This document shows positions 9,776 to 19,754 of a DNA stretch of 64,000 nucleotides, one piece after another. The stretch's first letter is position 1. The number at the start of each line of letters is the position of its first letter. The DNA lies in contig CAIYQZ010000046.1 of NCBI GenBank assembly GCA_903928495.1, positions 1-64,000 of the forward strand. The letters are read 5' to 3'. A program made the translations under genes and the position numbers. This stretch comes from an uncultured bacterium (GTDB lineage Bacteria > Pseudomonadota > Gammaproteobacteria > Burkholderiales > Burkholderiaceae_C). The notes under the pieces were generated by a model. That model made no database searches and was not told where the DNA came from. It saw nothing but the letters and a program-made list of their open reading frames with translations.

Positions 9776-10991
9776 CGGCTGCCAGTGGCGACACACACAC
9801 CCTGTTTCGTCCCGTGCTCTTGGCCTCGTACATGGCCACATCAGCGTGCTTCAGCACCTGCTCGGTTCGCGGTTGTCTGGGGTCGAGGGCTGCCACGCCA
9901 ACGCTGATGGTGAATGCAACCTCGGTGGCTGGGCGACCTCCGAGGGCCGCAATCACTGCAGGGCTCTCCAGTATCGCCAGGCGCAAGCGCTCGGCCAACT
10001 CTGCAGCTCCGGCCAGCGTGGTGGCAGGCAGCAGAACCGCAAATTCTTCGCCCCCCAGGCGGCCCAGGGTGTCAATGCGACGCAAGTTGCCTTGCAGCAC
10101 AGTCACCAGATGCTTGAGGACTTCATCTCCGGCGTCGTGGCCCCAGGTGTCATTGACGTGTTTGAAGTGGTCTATGTCCAGCATCAGCAGCCCGGCTTCC
10201 GAATGGGTGCGCTGCACACGCAGGTGTTCCTGTGCCATGGCATCCAGGAAGCTGCGGCGGTTGTGGGCACCCGTCAATGGGTCGTGGTAGGCCAGGGTGC
10301 GCAGTTCTTCAAGGGCGACCGCATGTGCTTCGCTCACGGCCGCCAGACGGTGTGCCATGTGGTTGAAGCTGCGTGCCGTGTCGGCCAGTTCGTCCTGGCC
10401 TTCGTCGTTCACGTGCTGTTTCAGCTGCCCTCCGGCAATGGCGCGGCTTGCAATGCTCAGGTCGTTCAACCGTTTGGTAAGCAAGGTGCCGAAGAACATC
10501 GAGAACACGGCCACGGCTGCCATCACCCCCAGCGCAATGGCAATGGTTTTGTTCTTGACCGCCGCCAGCATGGCCGTCATTTCGTCGAGTTCGATGCCAA
10601 AGCGCGCTTGACCGTAGTGCGTGCCGGCCACTTCGATCGCCACCGACCGTCCCAGCAGCTGCTCGTCTGCCTGCGCACTCCATGCGGTGTTGCCTTCAGG
10701 CTCGACGCCTGACGCGGCCATGCGGGTGCCACTCTGGTCAAGGAATTCCACGTAGGCAACTTGCCCGGAGGCCACCAGATCGGCCGCCAGATCCCTGAGC
10801 GTGGACACGTCAAAAGCCACCATCGGGTCGCGCGCAGCGGCTGACAGCAGTTGGGTTGTCACAGTGGCCCGATGCTCGATCTGCTGCCTGCAGGCCGTGC
10901 GCATCTGCGCCAGGACTGACAGCACCAGCACAGCAAGCAACACCGCTTGAATGAGGGTGACACCCAGAACCGTTTTGGTGCGGAATTTCAT
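9768..10991 (-). CDS. membrane HAMP-GGDEF diguanylate cyclase
   Basis: GRLGGEEFAVLLP with RRID I-site; N-terminal TM plus periplasmic region; HAMP-like linker. Confidence 0.9.
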   Translation of the reverse strand: MKFRTKTVLGVTLIQAVLLAVLVLSVLAQMRTACRQQIEHRATVTTQLLSAAARDPMVAFDVSTLRDLAADLVASGQVAYVEFLDQSGTRMAASGVEPEGNTAWSAQADEQLLGRSVAIEVAGTHYGQARFGIELDEMTAMLAAVKNKTIAIALGVMAAVAVFSMFFGTLLTKRLNDLSIASRAIAGGQLKQHVNDEGQDELADTARSFNHMAHRLAAVSEAHAVALEELRTLAYHDPLTGAHNRRSFLDAMAQEHLRVQRTHSEAGLLMLDIDHFKHVNDTWGHDAGDEVLKHLVTVLQGNLRRIDTLGRLGGEEFAVLLPATTLAGAAELAERLRLAILESPAVIAALGGRPATEVAFTISVGVAALDPRQPRTEQVLKHADVAMYEAKSTGRNRVCVSPLAAVS

Positions 10992-11015
10992 GAACAGACC
11001 CGTGTGTTGCGCTGC

Positions 11016-11834
11016 CTACTGCACTGACTCGATCAGCTTTTTCAGATCAAGCCGACGCACGTCGTTGTAGTCGCTGTCGATGGCAGGCTCAAAGCCCTTG
11101 AAAGCCACCGTGGCCAACAGTTTTCGTCCCACCTCGTCTTGTTGCAGGCTGCTGAAAGCCTGCTGGAGCTTGTGGACGGTGCTTGCAGGTACCCGCGGGT
11201 GTGCGCCAAAAGGATGGGAGTGATACACCGCTGTGGTGTGAAGCACGCGCAAACTGCCCCCCAACTGCGGGTCAGCGGTTTGCAGCACCTTCAGAATGGT
11301 GCCACCCACCTCGAAATGGCCACCGGCCACACTCTTCAACACCGAATCATGCGATTGCACATACTGGGCGTGAACCTGTATGCCTTGAGCGTGCAACTCG
11401 GCCTGCGTGAGCATGCTGGCTGCAAACGCTAGTTGCGTGGGGAAGCTGACTCTGGCCCCGTTGATTTCCCGCAGGTTCTTGATCTTGCTGTCTTTGCGGA
11501 CGATCAGGATGCCTTCCAGGGGTTGGTTGCGTTCCCGTGCAAAAGCCCGATACCCGGGGCTGGCGCTGACCACCTGGTAGTGGTAGGGGTTCATGTAGGC
11601 AATGTCGTATTCGCCTTTTTCCAAACGCTCACCGAAGGCCGGAATGCTGGTGGCAGTGCGAAAACGCAGTTCCACACCCGATCGCCGGGCGACTTCATCC
11701 AGCAGGGGTGTCCATTCCTCGGCCAGTTTGGCTGCCGGTTTGAGCGGGGTGATTCCCACCCACAGAGGTTGGGCATGCGCACCCAACACTCCACTTAAAA
11801 CCAGCAATAAACCCCAAAAGCCGATTCGTGTCAT
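11016..11834 (-). CDS. phosphate/phosphonate-type (PhnD-like) periplasmic binding protein
   Basis: Signal peptide MTRIGFWGLLLVLSGVLGAHAQ; GEYDIAYMNPYHY and ARVSFPTQLAFAASM typical of the PhnD family. Confidence 0.85.
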   Translation of the reverse strand: MTRIGFWGLLLVLSGVLGAHAQPLWVGITPLKPAAKLAEEWTPLLDEVARRSGVELRFRTATSIPAFGERLEKGEYDIAYMNPYHYQVVSASPGYRAFARERNQPLEGILIVRKDSKIKNLREINGARVSFPTQLAFAASMLTQAELHAQGIQVHAQYVQSHDSVLKSVAGGHFEVGGTILKVLQTADPQLGGSLRVLHTTAVYHSHPFGAHPRVPASTVHKLQQAFSSLQQDEVGRKLLATVAFKGFEPAIDSDYNDVRRLDLKKLIESVQ

Positions 11835-11985
11835 GGCTACACCCCGTTGAACCACATGTCGCCGGATGGCGACGGCAAACACAAGGTTAGCCACCGCAAC
11901 GTTGGACGGGATGATCTGAATCAAGCGCTATTGAAACGTGCCCCACATGCGAAGCCTTCGTCCCACGCGCCAAGGCTGCGTCATT

Positions 11986-13530
11986 TCACAGCCTGAACAC
12001 CGCCACCGACCGTTTCAGCCCCTCAGAGCCTGTGCTGAGGTTGTCGGCCGCCGCGCTGGCCTGCTCGACCATGGCCGCGTTTTGCTGCGTCACGTTGTCC
12101 AGTTGCACGATGGCATTGTTGATCTGCATCAGCCCCTCGGACTGCTCACGCGTGGCGTGACGGATTTCTTCCACCACCGTGTGTGTCGCGTTGATCTCGG
12201 TCACCACATCGTCAATGGTCCCGCTGGCCTGGCCCATCTGGCCCACCGCGTTGGTGACCTGGTTGACCGAGTTCTGGATGAGATCCTTGATCTCTTTGGC
12301 CGCTGCACCGCTGCGCTGGGCCAGGCTGCGCACCTCGCCCGCCACCACCGCAAAGCCTCTGCCTTGCTCACCGGCACGGGCCGCTTCTACCGCCGCGTTC
12401 AGCGCCAGGATGTTGGTCTGGAACGCAATGCCTTCGATCACGCTGATGATTTCGCTCATCTTCTTGGACGAGCTCTCAATGCCCTTCATGGCTTCGCCCA
12501 CGGTGTGAATGGCTGTTTGCCCGTTGGCCGCGATGTGGGCGCTGCGCTGGGTCTGGTCGGCCATGGCGTTGGCGTTGTCTGAGGTGGTGCGCACCGTGGC
12601 TGCCAGCTCTTCCATGGAGGCTGCGGTTTCTTCCAGGTTGCTGGCCTGAGTTTCGGTGCGGGCAGACAGGTCCTGGCTGGCCGCTGCAATCTCTTGCGCC
12701 GCCTGGCCAAATCCGCTCACCTCGGAGCGCACATCACCGATGATGGCCTTGAGGTTGACTTGGATCTGCGACAGATTGCGCAGCAAACTGCCTGCTGGCT
12801 CGGGCGCCGATGTGTCCACGCGTGTGCTCAGATTGCAAGCGGCTACGTCACGGGCAAAGCGCTCAGCCGTTTGCAGCGGGGCCGACACGCTGGAGCGAAA
12901 CCACCACATGATGACCGCCGAGCCCAGCAGCATTCCCAGGGTCTCGATGATGAAAGCGGTCTGGCCACTCACACCCAGCACGCTGGGCCCCAGACTGACC
13001 AAGATCATGGCCAGCAGCAAGAAGCCCAGTCGGGCCTCCCCACTGCTGCGGCTCCATTTGTTGACCAGCCCCATGACACCGCCACGCACTACTTGTCCCC
13101 GGTTCAGCGACAGGCCGCTGTTGCCAGCATTCAACTTGACATGCAGCGCTTCTGCTGCCTGTACCTGTGCACGGCTGGGTTTGGTGCGCACCGACAGGTA
13201 GCCCGTGGGTTTGCCGTTGTCCATGATGGGCGTGGCGTTGGCCACCACCCAGTAGTGGTCACCGTTTTTGCGGCGGTTTTTGACCAACCCGGTCCAGGGC
13301 AGACCGCTGCCGATGGTGCGCCACATGTCGCGGTAGGCCTCGGGCGGCATGTCGGGGTGGCGAATGATGTTGTGCGGCTGACCGATGAGCTCGTCGTACT
13401 CGAAGCCACTGGCTTCCACAAACGCCCGGTTGCAGTGAATGATTTCGCCCTTGGTGTTGGTGCTGGACACCAGCATCAGGTCAGCGGGGTAGTCGTACTC
13501 GCGCTGGGTAACAGGTTGGTTGTTGCGCAT
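11986..13530 (-). CDS. PAS-containing methyl-accepting chemotaxis protein (Aer-like)
   Basis: N-terminal [43 protein letters not shown] and MCP core [50 protein letters not shown]-type signalling tip. Confidence 0.93.
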   Translation of the reverse strand: MRNNQPVTQREYDYPADLMLVSSTNTKGEIIHCNRAFVEASGFEYDELIGQPHNIIRHPDMPPEAYRDMWRTIGSGLPWTGLVKNRRKNGDHYWVVANATPIMDNGKPTGYLSVRTKPSRAQVQAAEALHVKLNAGNSGLSLNRGQVVRGGVMGLVNKWSRSSGEARLGFLLLAMILVSLGPSVLGVSGQTAFIIETLGMLLGSAVIMWWFRSSVSAPLQTAERFARDVAACNLSTRVDTSAPEPAGSLLRNLSQIQVNLKAIIGDVRSEVSGFGQAAQEIAAASQDLSARTETQASNLEETAASMEELAATVRTTSDNANAMADQTQRSAHIAANGQTAIHTVGEAMKGIESSSKKMSEIISVIEGIAFQTNILALNAAVEAARAGEQGRGFAVVAGEVRSLAQRSGAAAKEIKDLIQNSVNQVTNAVGQMGQASGTIDDVVTEINATHTVVEEIRHATREQSEGLMQINNAIVQLDNVTQQNAAMVEQASAAADNLSTGSEGLKRSVAVFRL

Positions 13531-13585
13531 GACAAGGTCTCTTGTTGGTGGCAGTTGGGTCTAAACCCTGCCGTTGCTAAGTCTG

Positions 13586-13885
13586 TTACCGAACACTCAT
13601 ATTACCCATCAGGGTATATGGGCGGGGTGTTCTGGCTTGATAAATGTCAAGGTGGTTCGGTGTGTGTGTCCTGCACCACAGGTGCCCGAACGCCTCCTCC
13701 GGCATGTCGGGGTGCCTGACCATGTTGTGCGGTTGCCCTACCAACTCGTCCAGCAGGAAACCGCTGACCGAGACAAAGTTGGGGTTGGCGTAGGTGATCC
13801 GACCCTTGACGTCGGTGATCGAAATCAGCGTCTGGTCTTCTGGAACCTTGAGCGCGGTCTGTGTGACGGGCAGGTTGCTTCTCAT
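13586..13885 (-). pseudogene. truncated Aer-type PAS domain paralogue
   Basis: MRSNLPVTQ...NPNFVSVSGFLLDELVGQPHNMVRHPDMPEEAFGHLW matches the adjacent MCP N-terminus, then diverges and stops. Confidence 0.6.
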
Positions 13886-13930
13886 GGGTGCTCCGGTTTC
13901 AAAAGATTGAAGGGTTTGGTGCGCATGCGG

Positions 13931-16879
13931 TCAGTGGTCTGGCAGTTGGTCGGCAGGCACAGGGCGCCCAAACAGATAGCCCTGGAATGAGGCACACCCC
14001 TGGCCCAGCAGAAACAGCAACTGTTCGGCTGTTTCCACACCCTCGGCCACCACGTTCAGGCCCAGGCTGTCGGCCAGCGACAAGATGGTGGACGCAATGG
14101 CCGCGTCGTTAGAGTCAGTGAGCACATCGCGCACAAACGACTGGTCAATCTTCAATTGGTCGAGCGGCAAGCGCTTGAGGTAACTCAGCGACGAGTAGCC
14201 AGTGCCAAAGTCGTCCAACGAGAAGCGCACGCCCAGGGCCCGCAGCGTGGTCATTTTGTCGATGGTTTCGGGGATGTCGCTGTGCAGCATGCTTTCGGTC
14301 AGTTCCAGGCGCAGCAGGTGTGCGTTGGCCCCCGTTTCGGTCAGTGTTTGCCTGACGTCTTGCACGAAGTCGGCGTCTTTGAACTGGCGTGCACTCACAT
14401 TCACCGCCACCGACCATGTCTGCCTTATTGGGTGTGTTGCCCAGGCTGCCAATTGTTCGCAAGCGGTGTGCAGCACCCACTTGCCAATGGGCAGGATCAG
14501 CCCAGTCTGCTCTGCCAGCGGGATGAACTGGGCCGGTGATATGGGGCCTTTGGAGTGATGCGTCCATCGCAGCAGCGCCTCCACGCCCAGCACCCCGCCC
14601 CCTGCCGTGACAACAGGCTGGTAATGAACGGCCAACGCCTGGCGGCTTTGTGCCTCGCGCAGGTCGCGCAGCAGCACTGCGCGGTTGTTCACCTCGTCCT
14701 GCAAGGCAGGGTCGAAAAACGCCACGCGGTTGCGGCCCGCGGCCTTGGCACGATACAGCGCCATGTCGGCCTGCTTCAGCAGTTCCTCCACGGGCATGGC
14801 TGAGCTCAGGAACAACACCACGCCAACGCTGGCGGTTTCGTCCAGTTGCAGACCATTGAAGTGGTAGCGCATGGCCAGTGCCTCGCGAACTTTTTCGCCC
14901 AGGTCGCCCGCGCGGGCAGTGGCTTGTGCCAAGTCATCGCCCAGGCCCCCGAGCACCAGCACAAACTCGTCTCCGCCAAAGCGCGCCACGGTGTCGGTCT
15001 GGCGCACGCAATGCTGGAGGCGCAGCGAAACCTGGCGCAGCAACTCGTCGCCCTGGTAGTGGCCCAAGGTGTCGTTGACCTCTTTGAAGTGGTCCAAGTC
15101 CAGCATCACCAGGGCACCAAACTCGCCACTGCGGCCGGAGGCCAGCAGCGCCAGGTTCAGGCGCTCGGCCATCAGGCGGCGGTTGGGGAGGCCCGTGAGC
15201 GGGTCGAAGAAGGCCATGCGCTGGGCCTCTTCCTCCGCTTTCTTGCGTTCGGTGATGTCTGCGCGGATGGCGATGTATTGCACCGGCAGGCCGTCAGGCC
15301 CCACAAAAGGCACGATGGTGGTGTACACCCAGTACAGCGTGCCGTCTTTGGCACGGTTGCAAATTTCGCCGTTCCACACCTCGCCCCGGGAGATGGTGTG
15401 CCACAGCGTGTCAAAGAACGCCTTGGAGTGGTATCCGGAATTGATGACCTGGTGCGTTTTTCCGAGCAACTCACTGCGCGGGTACTTGGAAATGGTGCAG
15501 AACTTGTCGTTCACACGCGTGATGACGCCCTGTGCGTCGGTCACGGCCACGATGGCGTGGGCATCGAGTGCAGCCGTCAGATCTGAAATGTCACGCACCG
15601 AATCGAGCAGCTTTTGATGCGTGCGTTCGCGCTCTGTGATGTCGTTGACGATGGCCATCACGCCCATCACGTTGCCATGCTCGGAGCGCTGGGGCACCAC
15701 GCGGCCTTCAGCCGCGACGGGCAAGCCATTTGGACCTGTGTAGTGCACTTCGACGGACGCCGACTGTCCACCCAGGGCCTGTTGCAGTGCACGCTGTACC
15801 GCCTCCAGTGTTTCCGGTGGCAGCACAGCATCGAAGCGCTGACCCAGGATGTCTTTGACCGAGCGGCCCAAGCGCGCGGCTTGCACCGGATTCACATAGA
15901 GAAAACGCAGTTCTGTGTCCAGGTGAGACACGCCCACCGGCACGTTGTTCAGCACAGCGTCGAGCTCTTGCTTTTGCTCGCGAACACGTTGTGCCGAGGC
16001 GTGCAACGCGGAATACGGTTCCTCGACGGTGATCTGGAATGTCACCCTGTAAATCAGCCAGAAAGCAAAAATCTTGTAAACGTGACCAAACACGTTCATG
16101 AAGTCGGATGGCGATGCATACCCAATGAAGGCGATCTCGCCCACGCCCATCACGAAATACGCACTGCCCAGGCGCAGCATCTTGGCGTTGCCCGGCAGTC
16201 GGAGCCCTTGCCAAAACAGCCAGGCGGCCGCCAGGAAGTGTGCGGCGGACAGCACCAGTTCAGCACCCACCTTGAACGGGGTAAGACCTTGGCCTGGCAC
16301 AAACGTGGTGGGAAATGCAGACAGCGCGTGGCTGCTGAGCATCAGCAAGATGACCACGCAGCCTGCGCCGAGGCCCAGCCACAGGCCTTTGGTGCCGGGC
16401 AATGGCACCCGCGCTGCCACGAGCCACACCGTGATCACCTCGAAACTGCGGCCAGCCAGCCACAGGAAAATGGCTTTGGGTGTGCTTGCCTCGCTGATCA
16501 GTGAGGGCATGCCCTCGTAGGCCAGGGCATGCAGCACGTCCACACCCGCCACCACCGTGAAGCCAAACACCAGGGCCTTGACGGGCTGCGCGTATTTGGG
16601 TGATTGGTTGTGCCAAGCCAGTGACACCACCATCAGGGACACCAGCACTGACACCAGTTCCAGCAACAGGTGAACAGCAGGCCAGTCAGCCGCGCGGTGT
16701 GCAAACAACCCGTCCGGGGACATCAGTGCCGCCAACGTCATCACAGCCACGGCCAGCCCACATGTCCACGCCGTGTGGACACGCACCCGCGCCATGCTCA
16801 TGGCAGGGGTGAGGAACAACTCGGGCAATGTGGGCATGTGCAACCTGCGGTACCAGTCAATCTGTCTGCAAGCGTACAC
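13931..16879 (-). CDS. MASE3-like/PAS/PAS/GGDEF/EAL c-di-GMP protein
   Basis: Polytopic N-terminus with VDVLHALAYEGMPSLI; RQTDTVARFGGDEF; GVEALLRW; SLDDFGTGYSSLSYLKRLPLDQLKID; start may be 16837. Confidence 0.9.
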   Translation of the reverse strand: MYACRQIDWYRRLHMPTLPELFLTPAMSMARVRVHTAWTCGLAVAVMTLAALMSPDGLFAHRAADWPAVHLLLELVSVLVSLMVVSLAWHNQSPKYAQPVKALVFGFTVVAGVDVLHALAYEGMPSLISEASTPKAIFLWLAGRSFEVITVWLVAARVPLPGTKGLWLGLGAGCVVILLMLSSHALSAFPTTFVPGQGLTPFKVGAELVLSAAHFLAAAWLFWQGLRLPGNAKMLRLGSAYFVMGVGEIAFIGYASPSDFMNVFGHVYKIFAFWLIYRVTFQITVEEPYSALHASAQRVREQKQELDAVLNNVPVGVSHLDTELRFLYVNPVQAARLGRSVKDILGQRFDAVLPPETLEAVQRALQQALGGQSASVEVHYTGPNGLPVAAEGRVVPQRSEHGNVMGVMAIVNDITERERTHQKLLDSVRDISDLTAALDAHAIVAVTDAQGVITRVNDKFCTISKYPRSELLGKTHQVINSGYHSKAFFDTLWHTISRGEVWNGEICNRAKDGTLYWVYTTIVPFVGPDGLPVQYIAIRADITERKKAEEEAQRMAFFDPLTGLPNRRLMAERLNLALLASGRSGEFGALVMLDLDHFKEVNDTLGHYQGDELLRQVSLRLQHCVRQTDTVARFGGDEFVLVLGGLGDDLAQATARAGDLGEKVREALAMRYHFNGLQLDETASVGVVLFLSSAMPVEELLKQADMALYRAKAAGRNRVAFFDPALQDEVNNRAVLLRDLREAQSRQALAVHYQPVVTAGGGVLGVEALLRWTHHSKGPISPAQFIPLAEQTGLILPIGKWVLHTACEQLAAWATHPIRQTWSVAVNVSARQFKDADFVQDVRQTLTETGANAHLLRLELTESMLHSDIPETIDKMTTLRALGVRFSLDDFGTGYSSLSYLKRLPLDQLKIDQSFVRDVLTDSNDAAIASTILSLADSLGLNVVAEGVETAEQLLFLLGQGCASFQGYLFGRPVPADQLPDH

Positions 16880-16930
16880 ACGCGAAATCAGCGTTTCAAT
16901 CGATTTGATCGATTTTGATCTTGTGATCGG

Positions 16931-19726
16931 TTACGAGGGTGTGATGGGTGTGGCCTCCGGGGCCAGGGCCAATGACAACGCATGCCCCAATGCGGCGGTG
17001 TCCACGGGTTTGGCAAACACCTGTCGCACACTCACTGCACGGCTGTGAGCCAGGTCAATGCTGTCGGCCACTCCCGTGTAGAGGAACACCGGCAGCCCCG
17101 GGCGCTGTCGTTCCAGTTGGGCTGCCAATTCCAGGCCGGTCATGTCGGGCATGCTTTGGTCGGTCACCAAGGCATGCACTTCAGCCCCAGGCAACTCCAG
17201 CGCCTCGATCAGGCGCTGTGGCGTGTCAAAGGTTTGCACGCGGTAGCCCTCACCCGCCAGCCATTCGCCCACAAACCGGCCCACGGCGGGCTGATCGTCG
17301 AGCACCCACACACACTGGCCAGCACCACCGCGTGCGGCTGCAGGGGGGAGGGCTGTGGCGGGCTGAGGGTCCGGGGCAGCGTCCACCAATGGAAACAGCA
17401 ACCGAAACCGAGAGCCGGTTCCGGGCGTCGAGTCGACGGTGACAAAGCCGCCGGCCCGTCGCAAGATGCCGTGCACCATGGGCAAGCCCAGTCCCGTGCC
17501 CTGACCGACACCTTTGGTGGTGAAGAAGGGTTCAAACAAATGCGGCATGGCCAATGGGGGAATGCCACTGCCACTGTCGCTCACATCCAGTGCCACGAAA
17601 TCGCCCGCAAACGGCACGTGGCTGGCGGCGCACACGCCATGCTCGTTGGTCAGGCGGTGCAGGTGTATGTCAATCTTGCCACGCCCTTCAATGGCATCGC
17701 GCGCGTTGATGATGAGGTTGACCAGCACCTGGTTCAGCTCGCCAGGCTTGACGCGCACCTGGCCTTCGCCGCTGATGTGGGTTGTCAGCTTCACACCCGG
17801 AGGGATGGATGGGTGCAGCATGGTTGCCACTTCTTTCACGGTGTCGGCAGGGTCGATCACCGGCGCCTCTTCGTCGGCCTGTGTGCGGGCGAAGGTGAGC
17901 AACTTGCGCACAAGGTCCCGGCCGCGCTCACTCGCGCCCATAATTTCCCTGAGGTAGCGTGCCAGCTTGCTTTCTTTGTCAGGCACCAGCCGGGTCAGCG
18001 CCAGGTTGCCGTAACCGTGAACGGAGGCCAGTATGTTGTTGAAATCGTGCGCGATGCCTCCGGTGAGTTGCCCCAGGGCCTGCACCTTCTGGGCGTGCTG
18101 CAACTGCCGCTCCAGCACGCGTTGCGACACTTCGGCGTTCTGTCGCGCGGAAATGTCGCGCACAAAGGCGTAGAAGTTTTGGGTGTCGGGGTCGCGGGTG
18201 AGCGAAATTTCCACCGGGTAGTCGTGCCCGTCTTTATGGCGGTGGCGTGAAGACACCATCGCGCGGCCTGCAGCCCGCAGCTGGGTCAGCCGCCCCGCGA
18301 ACACAGCCTCTGGCGTATCGACTTCCAAGTCACGAACGGTCATGGCCAACAGCTCGTTTTGCGTGTAGCCCGACATGGCCGCCAGCGCTGCGTTCACCTC
18401 CAGCATGCGACCGCCGGGGCCCACCACGCAGAAACCGTCCAGCGCTGTCTCCAGCATGCGGGCATACCGCTGCTGCGCAATGACGTTTTGCGTCACGTCT
18501 TCTGACATCGACACAAAGCCCTGCAACGAACCATCGGCATCAAGCATGGGTGTGACCACGCGGCGCATCAGAAAGTCCTGCCCGCTGGGGCATTGGATGG
18601 GGACCAGACCCGTCCACGGTTTGCCTTGACTCAGACTCAGCTGCATGGATTGGGCAAGCTGGCCATCAGGCGTCATGGGTGAGGCGAACAGGTTCAGGTT
18701 GCCCTGCAGTGCCTGTGTGTCGTAAGGCAAAAATGCCAGCGACGCGCGGTTGCGCCACAGCACGTTGCCCATGGCGTCACCCACCACCACTGGCGTGGCG
18801 GTGGTTTCAAGGGCCAGCGCCTGTGTGCGCAGGGTGGCGTTGGCGGTTTGCAAGTCTTGTGTTTGTGCCGCCAGGGCCTCATGCGGGCGGCGCACTGTGA
18901 CCACCAGCAGTCCCCAGTACACCAGCCCGTAGGCCGCCACTTCGAACAGGTGGCCCAACATGTTTTGCACATCGTTGCTCAGGGCGTACTGGGTCAGAAA
19001 CACCTCGCAACAGGTCAAGAGGCCGGCGGCCCCGAAGAGCATGGGACTGGAGTCACGGACAGCTGTCTGCGACGCTGCGCGCGACAACCGCCACAGGCGC
19101 CAGGTGGCCAGCACCAGCACGGCGGTGATGACTTGCTCTGAAATCACTTTGACCGGTGTCAGCCCGCTGCCCGCCACCCAAAGGGTGGGCAGCGCTTGTT
19201 CGTGTGCGATGACCACCCAAGACACCAGCATGGTGAAACAGGCGCCAGCGAGCAGCCAGACCCGGCGTTCGGCGGGCCGCAGCGGCGGGCAGGCGGGCCA
19301 GATGCTGAACACCAGCAGGCTCACGGCAACCAAGCCACGTGCTGCCAGCCAGAAGGCAATGCTTTTTTGAGACGACGATGGGGTGATGAACGCTGGCATG
19401 TCGCGGAACGACAAGGTGTGCAACAGGTCCAGGCAACCCCCAATGGCCAATGCCAGGGTGAGCAGGGCGAGCGAGCCTGGCACCGTTTTGTCGGGTGTGT
19501 GCCACACCGTGGCAAACACCAGAAACGCCACGAATATGGAGGCGAACTCCATCAGCGTGTGCAGCGGCAGGTAGTGCATGCGCGGAATGACCCAGTTCCC
19601 CAGCGGTTGGGCCATGGCCCCCACCGTGACGAGGCCCATTGCCATCACCAGCGCAACCATGTGGTCGTGTCGCCCCCGGTGTCTCCAGGTGGGCCCGATG
19701 GGGGCTGTCAGGGGAGGGGTGTCCAC
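16931..19726 (-). CDS. MASE3-like/PAS hybrid sensor histidine kinase with C-terminal receiver
   Basis: N-terminus CLDLLHTLSFRDMPAFI resembles the adjacent gene; LTGGIAHDFNNILASVHGYGNL; GTGLGLPMVHGI; receiver VLDDQPAVGRFV...LVTDQSMPDMTGLEL. Confidence 0.9.
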   Translation of the reverse strand: MDTPPLTAPIGPTWRHRGRHDHMVALVMAMGLVTVGAMAQPLGNWVIPRMHYLPLHTLMEFASIFVAFLVFATVWHTPDKTVPGSLALLTLALAIGGCLDLLHTLSFRDMPAFITPSSSQKSIAFWLAARGLVAVSLLVFSIWPACPPLRPAERRVWLLAGACFTMLVSWVVIAHEQALPTLWVAGSGLTPVKVISEQVITAVLVLATWRLWRLSRAASQTAVRDSSPMLFGAAGLLTCCEVFLTQYALSNDVQNMLGHLFEVAAYGLVYWGLLVVTVRRPHEALAAQTQDLQTANATLRTQALALETTATPVVVGDAMGNVLWRNRASLAFLPYDTQALQGNLNLFASPMTPDGQLAQSMQLSLSQGKPWTGLVPIQCPSGQDFLMRRVVTPMLDADGSLQGFVSMSEDVTQNVIAQQRYARMLETALDGFCVVGPGGRMLEVNAALAAMSGYTQNELLAMTVRDLEVDTPEAVFAGRLTQLRAAGRAMVSSRHRHKDGHDYPVEISLTRDPDTQNFYAFVRDISARQNAEVSQRVLERQLQHAQKVQALGQLTGGIAHDFNNILASVHGYGNLALTRLVPDKESKLARYLREIMGASERGRDLVRKLLTFARTQADEEAPVIDPADTVKEVATMLHPSIPPGVKLTTHISGEGQVRVKPGELNQVLVNLIINARDAIEGRGKIDIHLHRLTNEHGVCAASHVPFAGDFVALDVSDSGSGIPPLAMPHLFEPFFTTKGVGQGTGLGLPMVHGILRRAGGFVTVDSTPGTGSRFRLLFPLVDAAPDPQPATALPPAAARGGAGQCVWVLDDQPAVGRFVGEWLAGEGYRVQTFDTPQRLIEALELPGAEVHALVTDQSMPDMTGLELAAQLERQRPGLPVFLYTGVADSIDLAHSRAVSVRQVFAKPVDTAALGHALSLALAPEATPITPS

Positions 19727-19754
19727 GCGTGTGACCCGGTTGTGGGGTCAGGAA

